Of a stretch of DNA of 64,000 nucleotides, positions 24,728 through 34,133 are shown piece by piece. Made by a program: the position numbers and the translations under genes. The notes under the pieces were generated by a model. The model ran no database searches, was not told the DNA's origin, and was given only the letters and a program-made list of their open reading frames with translations. Source of the stretch: Pollutiaquabacter sp046052345 (GTDB lineage: Bacteria > Bacteroidota > Bacteroidia > AKYH767-A > 2013-40CM-41-45); NCBI GenBank assembly GCA_046052345.1, contig JBJOMN010000010.1, positions 62,001 to 126,000 on the forward strand, written 5' to 3'. Position 1 is the stretch's first letter, and each line of letters starts with the position of its first letter.

Positions 24728-25687
24728 ATGGGACTGTTCGATTTCTTTTCAAAGGAGAAGAAGGAAAGCCTGGACAAAGGTCTGGAGAAGACCAAGACCG
24801 GGATCCTCTCCCGGATCACCAAAGCCGTAGTCGGTAAGTCCACCGTGGATGCCGATGTGCTCGACGAGCTCGAGGAGATATTGGTCTCCTCCGATGTCGG
24901 TGTGAACACCACCCTCAAGATCATCCGCAGGTTGGAGGAAAGAGTGTCCAAGGACAAATACCTGGGCGCATCGGAGTTGAACCGGCTGCTAAAGGAGGAA
25001 GTCGCAGGACTTCTGGCCGAGAACAATACACTGGCGACTACCGATTTCAGTCTTCCTTCCGGAATTAAACCTCCCTATGTCATCATGGTCGTGGGTGTCA
25101 ACGGTGTCGGTAAGACGACTACGATCGGCAAACTCGCCTGGCAGTTCAGGCAGCACGGTAAGAAAGTCATCCTGGGCGCAGCCGATACCTTCCGTGCCGC
25201 TGCCATCGACCAGCTGGACGTATGGTCCAAGAGGGCCGATGTTCCTCTCATCCGCCAGGAAATGGGGTCGGATCCTGCATCCGTCGCCTTCGATACGGTG
25301 CAATCCGCCGTTGCACAAGGCCTCGATGTGGCCATCATCGATACGGCAGGGCGACTGCACAACAAGGTCAACCTGATGAACGAGCTCTCCAAGATCAAAC
25401 GGGTGATGCAGAAGGTCGTGCCGGATGCTCCTCACGAAATCCTGCTGGTCCTGGATGCTTCCACCGGACAGAATGCCGTCGAGCAGGCCCGGCAGTTCAC
25501 CAAGGCGACGGAGGTGAATGCACTGGCACTTACTAAGCTCGACGGGACAGCCAAAGGCGGAGTCGTGATCGGTATCTCCGACGAGTTCAGGATTCCCGTC
25601 AAATATATCGGTGTAGGCGAGAAGATGGAGGACCTCCAGCCTTTCAACAAGGAACTCTTTGTCGAATCCCTGTTCGGGGGCAACTGA
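24728..25687 (+). CDS. ftsY: signal recognition particle receptor FtsY
   Basis: 319-aa SRP receptor GTPase targeting ribosomes to the inner membrane. Short N-terminal region, then the N domain (TGILSRITKAVVGKSTVDADVLDELEEIL) and G domain: G1 GVNGVGKTTTIGKLAW, the DTFRAAAIDQL insertion-box motif, G3 DTAGRLHNK, G4 TKLDGTAKGG, and the closing GVGEKMEDLQPFN. It lacks the long acidic A domain of E. coli FtsY, as usual outside enterics. rimO follows after 7 nt. Confidence 0.97.
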   Translation: MGLFDFFSKEKKESLDKGLEKTKTGILSRITKAVVGKSTVDADVLDELEEILVSSDVGVNTTLKIIRRLEERVSKDKYLGASELNRLLKEEVAGLLAENNTLATTDFSLPSGIKPPYVIMVVGVNGVGKTTTIGKLAWQFRQHGKKVILGAADTFRAAAIDQLDVWSKRADVPLIRQEMGSDPASVAFDTVQSAVAQGLDVAIIDTAGRLHNKVNLMNELSKIKRVMQKVVPDAPHEILLVLDASTGQNAVEQARQFTKATEVNALALTKLDGTAKGGVVIGISDEFRIPVKYIGVGEKMEDLQPFNKELFVESLFGGN

Positions 25688-25694
25688 TTCCGCC

Positions 25695-27020
25695 ATGAGG
25701 ACCAAGACACTGAAAAAGAACAAGGTGAACGTCATCACCCTCGGCTGTTCGAAGAATATCTATGATTCCGAGGTACTGATGGGACAGCTTCGTGCCAACC
25801 GCTTCGAGGTCGCCCACGAATCCACCGACGACGATGCGGCCATCGTCATCATCAATACCTGCGGCTTCATCGACAACGCCAAGCAGGAAAGTATCGATAC
25901 CATCCTCGGCTTCGCTGAAGCGAAGAACGAAGGACGTATCGACAAGTTGTACGTCACCGGTTGCCTCAGCGAGCGGTACAAGCCCGAACTCCGCAAGGAG
26001 ATCCCCAACGTGGACGAGTTCTTCGGTACACGGGACCTTCCCAAACTGCTCAAGACACTCGGCGCCGACTACAAGCACGAACTCATCGGAGAGCGGCTTT
26101 TGACGACTCCGCAGCACTTTGCCTATCTCAAGATCGCCGAAGGGTGCGACCGGCCTTGTTCCTTCTGTGCCATTCCGCTCATGCGCGGGAAGCATGCATC
26201 CGTTCCGGCCGATCTGCTGGTGGAACAGACCAAGGGACTTGCCGCGAAAGGCGTCAAGGAACTCATCCTGATCGCCCAGGACCTCACATACTACGGGCTG
26301 GACCTGAACGGCAAACGTGAATTGCCCGAACTTCTTCGCAGGTTGTCGGATGTTAACGGTATCGAATGGATCCGGCTGCATTATGCCTATCCTTCAGGAT
26401 TTCCGATGGAAGTGTTCGACGTCATGAATGAACGTTCCAATGTCTGCAACTATCTCGACATGCCGTTGCAGCATGTCACCGACAATATGCTAAAGAGCAT
26501 GCGCCGGGGGACCACCAAACAGAAAACCATCGACCTGGTGAACAGCATCCGCGACAAGGTGCCCGGCATCACGCTGCGCACCACGCTGATTGCAGGATAC
26601 CCCGGAGAAACCGAACAGGATTTCGAAGAGCTGCAGGAGTGGGTGAGGAACACACGTTTCGATCGTCTGGGCATTTTCACCTATTCGCACGAGGAGAATA
26701 CACATGCCCATACGCTCGAAGATGATGTTCCGGATGAGGTGAAGAGGGAGCGGGCAGAGGCGGTCATGGCCCTCCAGCAGCAGATCTCCTCTGAAATCAA
26801 TCAGACAAAGGTGGGCAACACCTACAAGGTATTGTTTGACCGAAAAGAAGGGGATTATTTCATAGGTCGCACCGAAGCCGACTCTCCCGAAGTGGATAAC
26901 GAAGTCCTGGTCGAAGCCGGCAATACATATGTGCGTATCGGAGATTTCGCCGACGTGACTATTCATCGGGCCGAAGATTTCGATCTTTATGGAGATCCGG
27001 TCGACAAGGCGGATCACTGA
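25695..27020 (+). CDS. rimO: ribosomal protein S12 methylthiotransferase RimO
   Basis: 441-aa radical-SAM enzyme that methylthiolates an Asp of ribosomal protein S12. UPF0004 domain: ITLGCSKNIYDSEVLMGQL, INTCGFIDNAKQESID, TGCLSERY. Radical SAM motif CDRPCSFCAIPLMRGKH, then ILIAQDLTYYG and RLHYAYPSGFP, and a C-terminal TRAM domain (NTYKVLFDRKEGDYFIGRTEADSPEVD). GCSKN and the IAQDLTYYG segment distinguish it from MtaB. The ATG at 25695 follows ftsY by 7 nt, so the two are probably cotranscribed; the frame opening at 25659 is inside ftsY. Confidence 0.96.
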   Translation: MRTKTLKKNKVNVITLGCSKNIYDSEVLMGQLRANRFEVAHESTDDDAAIVIINTCGFIDNAKQESIDTILGFAEAKNEGRIDKLYVTGCLSERYKPELRKEIPNVDEFFGTRDLPKLLKTLGADYKHELIGERLLTTPQHFAYLKIAEGCDRPCSFCAIPLMRGKHASVPADLLVEQTKGLAAKGVKELILIAQDLTYYGLDLNGKRELPELLRRLSDVNGIEWIRLHYAYPSGFPMEVFDVMNERSNVCNYLDMPLQHVTDNMLKSMRRGTTKQKTIDLVNSIRDKVPGITLRTTLIAGYPGETEQDFEELQEWVRNTRFDRLGIFTYSHEENTHAHTLEDDVPDEVKRERAEAVMALQQQISSEINQTKVGNTYKVLFDRKEGDYFIGRTEADSPEVDNEVLVEAGNTYVRIGDFADVTIHRAEDFDLYGDPVDKADH

Positions 27021-27040
27021 ACGTATAGCCATCAAAGAAA

Positions 27041-27071
27041 GAAGGCCGTGGGATTGCTCCTCACGGCCTTC
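27041..27071. terminator. convergent terminator between rimO and a T9SS cargo gene
   Basis: Perfect ten-base stem GAAGGCCGTG / CACGGCCTTC with an eleven-base loop. On the minus strand it is followed by TTTCTTTG; on the plus strand by a weaker T-containing stretch. It can serve both genes. Confidence 0.8.
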
Positions 27072-27096
27072 ATGATTTTCAGCGGATGAGTCTGGG

Positions 27097-28131
27097 TCAG
27101 TGCTGTACGGTCATCTTTCCGGAAAGGGTTCCGAAACGGAACTGATAGATTCCGTTGGAAAGCGCATCCGTAGAGAACGAAACACGCTGTCCTGAAACGG
27201 ATACAGGGATCCTGACGGAGCGTCCGTCCATGGATACGACCTCCACAGCGGTCACGTCCTGCGGTACAGGGACGGGGAACGAAACGGTGCTATACGCCGG
27301 ATTCGGATACGGCTGTACCGATGCGCGGCTACCCGCTATTTCGTCGATGCCTACGTTGGTCGAGTACAGGTAGGAGGCGCCGGTAGCATAGGTGCCTAGA
27401 CTGTCGCCGGTGACTTCGAGAAGAAAGCTGTTGGTCGTACCGGTACGGTAATGACGGAAAGTGGTAGTTTGTGATTGCGAGGTGCTGACGGGAATGAAGA
27501 TGCCGCTGCCCGCAATCAACTCGGCCTCGATGGTGTTGGTGGAAAGGTCTGTCGCTCGTACGCGTAAAACGTTGTTGTAATTGCCGGCCGGAGTCGTCAG
27601 GCTGCCATAGCCGTCGGCCAGGAAATTCACCTGGGAATTGATGGTGATGCGGATATTGGTACCCGCGTTGTTGAAGATGATCTGCAGGCCATTGTTGTTC
27701 GTACGCGTATCGTTGTAAGTGAAAGGAACCGGGCAGAACAGGGAAGTCGGATTGAAAGTGACAGGTCCGAAAGTCGGATCATAGGCGCCGTTGAGATAGA
27801 TACCGGAACTGTTGGTCGAGAAATAGGTCCATCCGCCGGAAGCGGCATCGTAGGAGGCAAGATTGGCGCCGGGAAAATCCCCTGCATACGGGGTTCCGAC
27901 GGCCGACTGGAAGACCACGGTATCGGTTCCATGGTTCTGCAGCCCGGAGTAGTTCCAGTTGGCATTGGCACCACCGGGAAGAATGGCTGACAAGTAAGTC
28001 GTGTCATTGGCCGTGATCCAGGCCGTGCCTGCGACCGGAAGTTCAGAAGTGGTGATGGTAGGCTGGGCCATGGCCGTCAAGGAAAGGCACGAAAGGGTCA
28101 CCAACGAAAGACAGGTAGATTTTAATTTCAT
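27097..28131 (-). CDS. T9SS type A sorting domain protein of unknown function
   Basis: 344-aa exported protein. Signal peptide MKLKSTCLSLVTLSCLSLTAMA. The body is rich in Thr, Asn, Gly and Tyr with beta-type repeats (SELPVAGTAWITANDTTYLSAILPGG) and no recognisable catalytic motif. The last 70 residues (VQPYPNPAYSTVSFPVP, GIYQFRFGTLSGKMTVQ) are a type A T9SS C-terminal sorting signal, so it is probably secreted or anchored on the cell surface. Only 37 nt separate it from lolA upstream; the two may be an operon. The terminator at 27041-27071 follows. Confidence 0.82.
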   Translation of the reverse strand: MKLKSTCLSLVTLSCLSLTAMAQPTITTSELPVAGTAWITANDTTYLSAILPGGANANWNYSGLQNHGTDTVVFQSAVGTPYAGDFPGANLASYDAASGGWTYFSTNSSGIYLNGAYDPTFGPVTFNPTSLFCPVPFTYNDTRTNNNGLQIIFNNAGTNIRITINSQVNFLADGYGSLTTPAGNYNNVLRVRATDLSTNTIEAELIAGSGIFIPVSTSQSQTTTFRHYRTGTTNSFLLEVTGDSLGTYATGASYLYSTNVGIDEIAGSRASVQPYPNPAYSTVSFPVPVPQDVTAVEVVSMDGRSVRIPVSVSGQRVSFSTDALSNGIYQFRFGTLSGKMTVQH

Positions 28132-28168
28132 GGTAATGGAGGGTTTTAGTGGATATTGGTGAAAGATG

Positions 28169-28834
28169 TTATCGAAGATCGATGACTTCTGCGCCGGGAT
28201 ATTTTGCGGCGGAGAAGACGTATATGGATTCGTCGGAAGCGCCGTCCGGCATGAACTTATCCATGGTGATGGTTTGGGTGCTTCCGTTCTTGTCGTACAT
28301 CACTGCGCTTACTATGGACTTGTCGGCCTTGTTGATCGAAAGCTTGACTTTGAAGATGTTCTTCTTTTTGGGATCGACTGGAACCAATTCGACATGCTGC
28401 AAGGTCCGGGTACCCTCTTTGGTCTCGCCCATGAAACGGGAATTCCAACCCTTCTCGTACATCGTGAAGATATTGGTCGGAGAGATGCCGTTCTCATCCG
28501 TCCGCTGCACATCTATCTGCACTTCGTTGGCATCTTTGACATAGGTCCATCGCGTCTTGCCGTCGGAAATCACTTCTTGCCCCGCCACTTCGAGTTTGTA
28601 TTTGGAACCTTTTAGATACAATGTCCCCTTTTCAACGGTTTTTGATTTGTCTTTCGGATTCGCAACCGTGATCGTGAAGGCGGCCTTCACCGATTTGTAG
28701 GACTTGTAACGCGTACTGACACCGTTCAGGATATCCTGCCCTTTTTTATCGGCAGGAGGAGGCTGGGTGAAAGCGGTGGTTGAAAAGAGGCTGCTAACCA
28801 CTAACAGGGTGGCAAATCTGTTCAGAAGAGTCAT
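28169..28834 (-). CDS. lolA: outer-membrane lipoprotein carrier protein LolA-like
   Basis: 221-aa periplasmic protein. Signal peptide (MTLLNRFATLLVVSSLFSTTAF), then the LolA fold: DILNGVSTRYKSYKSVKAAFTITV, GTLYLKGSKYKLEVAGQEVISDGKTRWTYVKDANEVQID. It carries lipoproteins to the outer membrane, or serves as the generic LolA-like partner known in Bacteroidota. A LolD-like ATPase is the next gene upstream on the same strand, which fits lipoprotein trafficking, although about 156 nt separate them. Confidence 0.85.
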   Translation of the reverse strand: MTLLNRFATLLVVSSLFSTTAFTQPPPADKKGQDILNGVSTRYKSYKSVKAAFTITVANPKDKSKTVEKGTLYLKGSKYKLEVAGQEVISDGKTRWTYVKDANEVQIDVQRTDENGISPTNIFTMYEKGWNSRFMGETKEGTRTLQHVELVPVDPKKKNIFKVKLSINKADKSIVSAVMYDKNGSTQTITMDKFMPDGASDESIYVFSAAKYPGAEVIDLR

Positions 28835-28861
28835 AAAGGGCCGAAGGATGGTTAGAGGGTA

Positions 28862-28891
28862 CGAAGTTAGAGTTATTCAAGGAGATGCAAA
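28862..28891 (-). promoter_or_regulatory. putative lolA promoter
   Basis: On the minus strand TTTG (28888-28891), 18-nt spacer, TAACTTCG (28862-28869), 27 nt before the lolA ATG. The spacer is slightly shorter than usual. Confidence 0.45.
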
Positions 28892-28990
28892 AAACAGGCC
28901 AGAATCCGGCTGAGGGGTTTTTAATCTGCGGCCCACCGGAAATCCCCGGAAAAACAGATCGTATAAAACAGAAAATCAGCTACTTATGAA

Positions 28991-29650
28991 TTATTTGCTT
29001 TGCAAAAGGATGCCATCCTTCATGGTCAAAGTCCGGTCGGCCATTTCCGCGAGCTCCAGGTTATGTGTCACAATGACAAAAGTGACCTTCTGTTTTTCCC
29101 GCACGGAAAAGAAAAGTTCATGCAGGGAACGGGCTGCGGATGAATCAAGGTTCCCGGAAGGTTCATCGGCAAAGACCACCGCGGGGTCGTTGACCAGCGC
29201 CCGCGCCACGGCCACACGTTGCTGCTCACCGCCGCTGAGTTCGGATGGCCGGTGTGTCGCTCTCCCGGAGAGCCCGAGCTGTTCCAAAAGCTGCAGACCT
29301 TTTTTTTCAGCTTGCGCTTTGGGAACATGGCCGACGAGTGCAGGAAGCATCACGTTCTCCAGTGCGGTGAATTCAGGTAGCAGATGATGCGACTGGAATA
29401 CGAATCCCAGATGCCTGTTGCGGAACTTTGCCAGTGCGGAACCTTTCAGATCCGACACGTCCGTTCCTGCGATGCTGATGCTGCCGCTGTCTGTACTGTC
29501 CAACGTCCCCAGAATGTGGAGAAGTGTGCTCTTTCCCGCCCCGGACGCGCCGACAATGGAAACCACTTCGGAAGCGGCTATGGAGATATCAACGCCGCGA
29601 AGCACCTGCAACGGGCCGTATGATTTTCGAATGCCGGACGCAGTTATCAT
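28991..29650 (-). CDS. LolD-like ABC transporter ATP-binding protein
   Basis: 219-aa ATPase of the MacB/LolD group. Walker A GASGAGKSTLL, Q-loop region FVFQSHHLLPEFTALENVMLP, signature LSGGEQQRVAVARAL, Walker B VVFADEPSGNLD, switch His in IVTHNLEL. This group extracts lipoproteins (LolCDE) or serves MacB/FtsX-like permeases. No permease gene lies in the window. A -7 element TACCTTCG at 29672-29679 is 21 nt upstream of the ATG. Confidence 0.88.
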   Translation of the reverse strand: MITASGIRKSYGPLQVLRGVDISIAASEVVSIVGASGAGKSTLLHILGTLDSTDSGSISIAGTDVSDLKGSALAKFRNRHLGFVFQSHHLLPEFTALENVMLPALVGHVPKAQAEKKGLQLLEQLGLSGRATHRPSELSGGEQQRVAVARALVNDPAVVFADEPSGNLDSSAARSLHELFFSVREKQKVTFVIVTHNLELAEMADRTLTMKDGILLQSK

Positions 29651-29712
29651 TTTACGAGGGTTTGTGGAAGACGAAGGTAGGGAATGGAGTCGCTAAGGTA
29701 CGATTAGGTTCA

Positions 29713-32166
29713 TCACCTCTTCCGGTGAGTCACTCTTTCATAGTCCAGGAAGTAGAGGGCCTTGATGACTACGATGTCGCGCTGAGGTGCACCGAGTGTT
29801 CCCCGGAGGTTCTCCGCATAACCTCCGGTTATGTCGCTATCCTCGGCCGAAACCTGTCCCTTATAGGTTATCAGCAGTGAACTCCCGGGCGAAAACACCC
29901 AGTTGAAGACCATGTCCACATTGAAATAGTTGGTATTGAAGTCCGTGTTGAACGGCTGAGCGCCTGTCGGTGCAGGGTAGTCCGTAAGGCTGCCGTCCTC
30001 CGCCAGATTGTAATACGCGTCGTACCGACCCTGCGACCAGTAATGGCGTATGCGCAGGGCGAGGGACATGTTTGGACTGAACTGATAGCGGGAGGTCAGC
30101 AGATTTGTCAACGTGGTCACATCCCGGCGACCGAACACCGGAGATCCAGCTGTGTCGAACGTACAGTATCCTCTTTCATTGTTCGTGCTGTTGTAATCGC
30201 TGCGCACGCTGAACGAAAGATGGTCGTTGATCCTGACCATCGGTTCGATGAACCCGCCTGCGGAGTGGGATTGGAAACTCGGTACACGGTTGGCATAGAA
30301 GCCGTAGTTGAAGGAAAGCGGCTTATTGTAGTTGGTGGAAAAGTCCGTGAATATGCCCATAGCTACAGGTGACTTGAAAAAGCGTCCTTGCACCCGTGGC
30401 TCGAACCAGTCGCGTCCTTCGGTAAGGGAGGAATACAGGTTTGCGAAATACGACCAGTTATCGTTGTCCAGCAAGAACACGTTCATGCCCGCGGACAGGG
30501 AAGTCAGCTCGTTGTTGCGGCTGAGCCTGCCGGTACGGTCGATGTAGGCACCTGCAGATCCTTGCCGGAAGGTGTTCAGGAACGGACGATAGAGGTTATA
30601 CCCGCAATAGGCGTTGGCCTCGTAATAGTCGTTGAAGAAGTTATAACCCAGATCGTTCTTGTCATAGTCCCGGGTAGCCGCCTCATGATAAGTGCCGAAC
30701 TGGAAATTACCGCTGATCTTGTCGAAATTGACGGAACCTGTCCGTCCTGTTTTCCATTGATATCCTCCCGTATCTACCGGAGATTTCACATGGCTCTCCC
30801 CGTAACTTCCTTTCAGGCGGTAGTTGTGCTTGCGGTCTTCGACCTGCCAGCCGCCCGAAAACACGTCGGCATCGCGCCAGGCTCCTTCCCGGACGGTGGC
30901 GGTGTTGACGAACCAGATACGGGCGTTGTTCTTGAGCTGCTGGTCGAGTACGAGCACGGAATAGTCCGTGGCCGGCTCCGTGAGCAGACTGCGTGACGCC
31001 CCTTCGGTATTTTTGACTGTTGCAAAGGTGTTGCCCGTCACCGCATTCATCAGTCCGATACCCAGTCCGCCGTCGGTACGACCGCTGATCTTGGTGGCGT
31101 TCAACAGATGCGCCGTTCCGGGATTCTTTTCAATGAATTCCGTAGAGTCGGTCATGCCGCTGACGGAATAAAACAGGGAAGGAGTTCGCCCGATTCTTCT
31201 GGAGTAGAAGAGTCCCCCGGTCTCAAAGAGAGAGACTCCTTCTTTGAAGAAAGGTCGGTACTCCTGGAAAATCTGTTCGAAAGCGGTTAGGTTCTTAATC
31301 TTATTGTCGCTTTGCACCTGGCTGAAATCCGGCAACAGGGTCATGTCCACCGTGAAGCTTTCATTCAGTCCCAGCTTGAGGTCCGCTCCGCCGCTGTACG
31401 AATAGGAGTTTTCGTACCGTAACAGTTTTCCGTTGTCTGTCACCGGCGCGTTTTCGTCGACAAACGACAGGTAAGGTGTGAGCGAAAGCCTGACCGGCGG
31501 ATCGATTCCGGAAATCCCGGTCATGGTGCCCCAGTCCAGCAGAGGATTCTGGATATCACGGCGTACTGGACTCCATTGATCGTATTCGCGGTTCCTACGT
31601 ATCAGTCGCGCAAACTGCAAGCCCCAGACCTGTTCGGGAATGGAGGGAAATCGGATCTGCGAATAAGGGATGCGCATTTCCAAACTCCATCCGGAATCCG
31701 TCAGCTGGACGGCGCTCTCCCAGACGGCATCGAACGAGAAGTCCTCATTAAAGGACTCGGACTGTACTCCCGATGCGGAGAGGTTGAAGACGTAGCCTTC
31801 CTGCCGCCGGTTGTAGGTGTCGAACCCGACTCGGAACTGGTCGGCATTGACCGAGAAAAGGTTGTCCCTGTCGCTGAGTTGGTGCAGGATGCTGTCGGGT
31901 GCGGTGTCGTAGAGCATCGCCCCGATATAAATGGAGTTGTCATCGTACAGTATCCGCACTACGGACTTTTGCGACACCGGAGCTCCCTGCACCGGTTCGT
32001 TCTGGATGAAATCCACAGCTGTTTCAGCGGATATCCAGACCGTATCATTCAGGCTTCCGTCGATGCGAACAGGTCCGTTCGCCCGAATTGCCGTATAGGT
32101 GCGTTCGGATCCGAACGCCGATACCGCTGTAAAAAGGAGCCCAATAAAAGCCGGATAAGTGCGCAT
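29713..32166 (-). CDS. DUF5916 outer-membrane protein with CBM9-like N-domain
   Basis: 817 aa. Signal peptide MRTYPAFIGLLFTAVSAFGS; then a carbohydrate-binding family 9-like/DOMON domain (IDGSLNDTVWISAETAVDF, DDNSIYIGAMLYDT, DQFRVGFDTYNRRQEGYVFNLSASGVQ, WSLEMRIPYSQIRF). The remaining 550 residues are DUF5916: alternating amphipathic strands with many aromatic ends, probably a beta-barrel (SLTPYLSFVDE, FFKEGVSLFETGGLFYSRRIGR). Ligand unknown. The start at 32166 is chosen because the upstream frame to 32331 lacks any leader features. The divergent DinB-like gene begins 137 nt away. Confidence 0.85.
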   Translation of the reverse strand: MRTYPAFIGLLFTAVSAFGSERTYTAIRANGPVRIDGSLNDTVWISAETAVDFIQNEPVQGAPVSQKSVVRILYDDNSIYIGAMLYDTAPDSILHQLSDRDNLFSVNADQFRVGFDTYNRRQEGYVFNLSASGVQSESFNEDFSFDAVWESAVQLTDSGWSLEMRIPYSQIRFPSIPEQVWGLQFARLIRRNREYDQWSPVRRDIQNPLLDWGTMTGISGIDPPVRLSLTPYLSFVDENAPVTDNGKLLRYENSYSYSGGADLKLGLNESFTVDMTLLPDFSQVQSDNKIKNLTAFEQIFQEYRPFFKEGVSLFETGGLFYSRRIGRTPSLFYSVSGMTDSTEFIEKNPGTAHLLNATKISGRTDGGLGIGLMNAVTGNTFATVKNTEGASRSLLTEPATDYSVLVLDQQLKNNARIWFVNTATVREGAWRDADVFSGGWQVEDRKHNYRLKGSYGESHVKSPVDTGGYQWKTGRTGSVNFDKISGNFQFGTYHEAATRDYDKNDLGYNFFNDYYEANAYCGYNLYRPFLNTFRQGSAGAYIDRTGRLSRNNELTSLSAGMNVFLLDNDNWSYFANLYSSLTEGRDWFEPRVQGRFFKSPVAMGIFTDFSTNYNKPLSFNYGFYANRVPSFQSHSAGGFIEPMVRINDHLSFSVRSDYNSTNNERGYCTFDTAGSPVFGRRDVTTLTNLLTSRYQFSPNMSLALRIRHYWSQGRYDAYYNLAEDGSLTDYPAPTGAQPFNTDFNTNYFNVDMVFNWVFSPGSSLLITYKGQVSAEDSDITGGYAENLRGTLGAPQRDIVVIKALYFLDYERVTHRKR

Positions 32167-32275
32167 GTAAGTTGCGCTAAATATAGCTACTGGAACACTG
32201 ATGAGGTTGGCTGAAAGTATCGTAAAATTTCGGGGATGTGTTGATAAGGAACGCTGTTTGATCCGATGGTACATG

Positions 32276-32283
32276 TAACTTCG
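32276..32283 (+). promoter_or_regulatory. -7 promoter element of the DinB-like gene
   Basis: TAACTTCG, matching TAnnTTyG, 19 nt before the ATG at 32303. The nearest TTTG (32257-32260) is only 15 nt upstream, shorter than the usual spacer. Confidence 0.35.
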
Positions 32284-32302
32284 TTTGCACAACCCGTCCG
32301 TT

Positions 32303-32818
32303 ATGAAAGCTCCTTCCGAGGAATCCCTCAATGACTATTACCGTTCCTATTACCGGTACCTTGTCACCGGAGATCTGCTGAAGGACCTCAGTGGCCAGAT
32401 GAATACCATTTCCGGGCTGCTCGCCGTTCCCTCGGAGCGCGAAGGGTATGCGTATGCACCCGGGAAATGGGATGTCCGGACGGTAGTCGGTCACTTGGTC
32501 GATACGGAACGCATCTTCAGTTACCGTATTCTTTGCCTTGCCCGACGTGATACCACGCCGCTTCCGGGGTTCGATGAGAACGTTTACGCCATCAATGCCG
32601 GTCACGGTTCAGTTCCATTGTCCCGGTTGGTGAACGAATGGACGACTGTGCGTCTTGCCCTCATGGTGCTACTGGACAGTCTTGACGATGAAGCGCTTGA
32701 TTTCGGGGGTACGGCGAACGGAAAACCGGTAACAGCCCGTCAACTTGTCTTTATGGTTTTCGCACATGCCGCCCATCATCTGCAGGTCCTCAGGGACCGG
32801 TACGGACTGACCCTATGA
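32303..32818 (+). CDS. DinB-like domain protein
   Basis: 171-aa four-helix protein of the DinB/YfiT-like metalloenzyme superfamily. The His triad that binds a divalent metal is visible in VGHLVDTE (about residue 62) and AHAAHHLQVLRDRYG near the C-terminus. YAPGKWDVRTVVGHLVDTERIFSYR is the classic motif. Members include thiol (bacillithiol or mycothiol)-dependent transferases; the cofactor here is not known. No partner gene. The next gene, sucC, starts 110 nt downstream with its own promoter element. Confidence 0.85.
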   Translation: MKAPSEESLNDYYRSYYRYLVTGDLLKDLSGQMNTISGLLAVPSEREGYAYAPGKWDVRTVVGHLVDTERIFSYRILCLARRDTTPLPGFDENVYAINAGHGSVPLSRLVNEWTTVRLALMVLLDSLDDEALDFGGTANGKPVTARQLVFMVFAHAAHHLQVLRDRYGLTL

Positions 32819-32876
32819 CGCCCTCCGGAAGCCATCATTTTTTTACACCGGCCGTCTCAAGGCCTTGTAAAATCCC

Positions 32877-32884
32877 TACTTTTG
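32877..32884 (+). promoter_or_regulatory. -7 promoter element of sucC
   Basis: TACTTTTG, a perfect TAnnTTTG, 44 nt before the sucC ATG. No good -33 match at the expected distance. Confidence 0.5.
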
Positions 32885-32928
32885 CCCATCCTTAAAATCA
32901 AGGAAATCCGCCTAAAAAACCATTTTTT

Positions 32929-34128
32929 ATGAACATCCACGAATATCAGGGTAAAGAGATCTTAAAATCCTTCGGGGTAGGAATTCAGGAGGGTATTGTA
33001 GCGGACACTCCGGAACAGGCCGTCAGCGCCGCTCAGGAACTGTCGAAACAGACCGGTACACAGTGGTGGGTGGTCAAGGCCCAGATCCATGCCGGCGGCA
33101 GGGGCAAGGGAGGCGGCGTCAAGCTGGCGAAGACCCTCGATGAAGTAAAGGAGAAATCCACAGCCATCATCGGGATGAACCTGGTGACTCCTCAGACGGG
33201 TCCTCAGGGAAAGCTTGTCAATAAAGTGCTGATCGCCCAGGACGTTTATTATCCCGGTCCCAACCCGACCAAGGAATTCTATATGAGCGTCCTGCTCAAC
33301 CGTCAGACCGGACGGAACATCATCATGTATTCCACGGAAGGTGGAATGGACATTGAAGAGGTTGCCGCTAAGACGCCTCACCTTATCTTCAAGGAAGAAG
33401 TCGATCCCGGTGTAGGGCTTCAGCCTTTCCAGACCCGCAAAATCGCCTTCAACCTCGGCCTGAGCGGAGAAGCTTTCAAGCAGATGACCCGCTTCGTGGC
33501 CTCCCTGTACAAGGCATATGATGCCATCGACGCCTCCATGTTCGAGATCAACCCTGTGCTGAAGACCTCCGACGACAAGATCATCGCGGTCGATGCGAAG
33601 GTGAATTTCGACGACAACGGACTTATCCGTCACCCGCATTATATGGCTATGCGCGATGTCACCGAGGAAGATCCGACCGAAGTGGAAGCCGGAGAACATA
33701 ATCTCAACTACGTGAAGCTCGACGGCAACGTAGGCTGCATGGTGAACGGAGCCGGATTGGCCATGGCCACCATGGACATGATCAAGCTTTCCGGCGGCGA
33801 GCCAGCCAACTTCCTGGACGTGGGAGGAACGGCCAATGCCGCCCGCGTGGAGCAGGCTTTCAGGATCATCCTGAAGGACCCTAACGTGAAAGCGATCCTG
33901 GTGAACATCTTCGGCGGCATCGTACGCTGCGACCGTGTCGCTCAGGGTATCGTGGATGCTTACAAGAACATCGGTGAAATACCCGTGCCGATCATTGTGC
34001 GTTTGCAGGGTACGAATGCCAAGGAGGCTCAGGCGATCATTGAAGGTTCGGGGCTCAAGGTTTTCTCGGCGATTGAACTCAAAGAGGCTGCCGACCTGGT
34101 CAACAAAGTCCTGAAAGGAGGGAAGTGA
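32929..34128 (+). CDS. sucC: succinyl-CoA ligase beta subunit
   Basis: 399-aa ATP-grasp subunit of the TCA-cycle enzyme converting succinyl-CoA to succinate with nucleotide phosphorylation. Starts MNIHEYQGKEILKSFGV; ATP-grasp features VKAQIHAGGRGKGGGVKLAKT, ASMFEINPVLKT, AVDAKVNFDDN; CoA-ligase part FLDVGGTANAARVEQAF and NIFGGIVRCDRVAQGIV. The alpha subunit gene sucD, which holds the phosphorylated His, is not adjacent. The stop overlaps a possible GTG of the agmatinase gene, so the two are coupled. Confidence 0.97.
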   Translation: MNIHEYQGKEILKSFGVGIQEGIVADTPEQAVSAAQELSKQTGTQWWVVKAQIHAGGRGKGGGVKLAKTLDEVKEKSTAIIGMNLVTPQTGPQGKLVNKVLIAQDVYYPGPNPTKEFYMSVLLNRQTGRNIIMYSTEGGMDIEEVAAKTPHLIFKEEVDPGVGLQPFQTRKIAFNLGLSGEAFKQMTRFVASLYKAYDAIDASMFEINPVLKTSDDKIIAVDAKVNFDDNGLIRHPHYMAMRDVTEEDPTEVEAGEHNLNYVKLDGNVGCMVNGAGLAMATMDMIKLSGGEPANFLDVGGTANAARVEQAFRIILKDPNVKAILVNIFGGIVRCDRVAQGIVDAYKNIGEIPVPIIVRLQGTNAKEAQAIIEGSGLKVFSAIELKEAADLVNKVLKGGK

Positions 34129-34133
34129 CCGCA

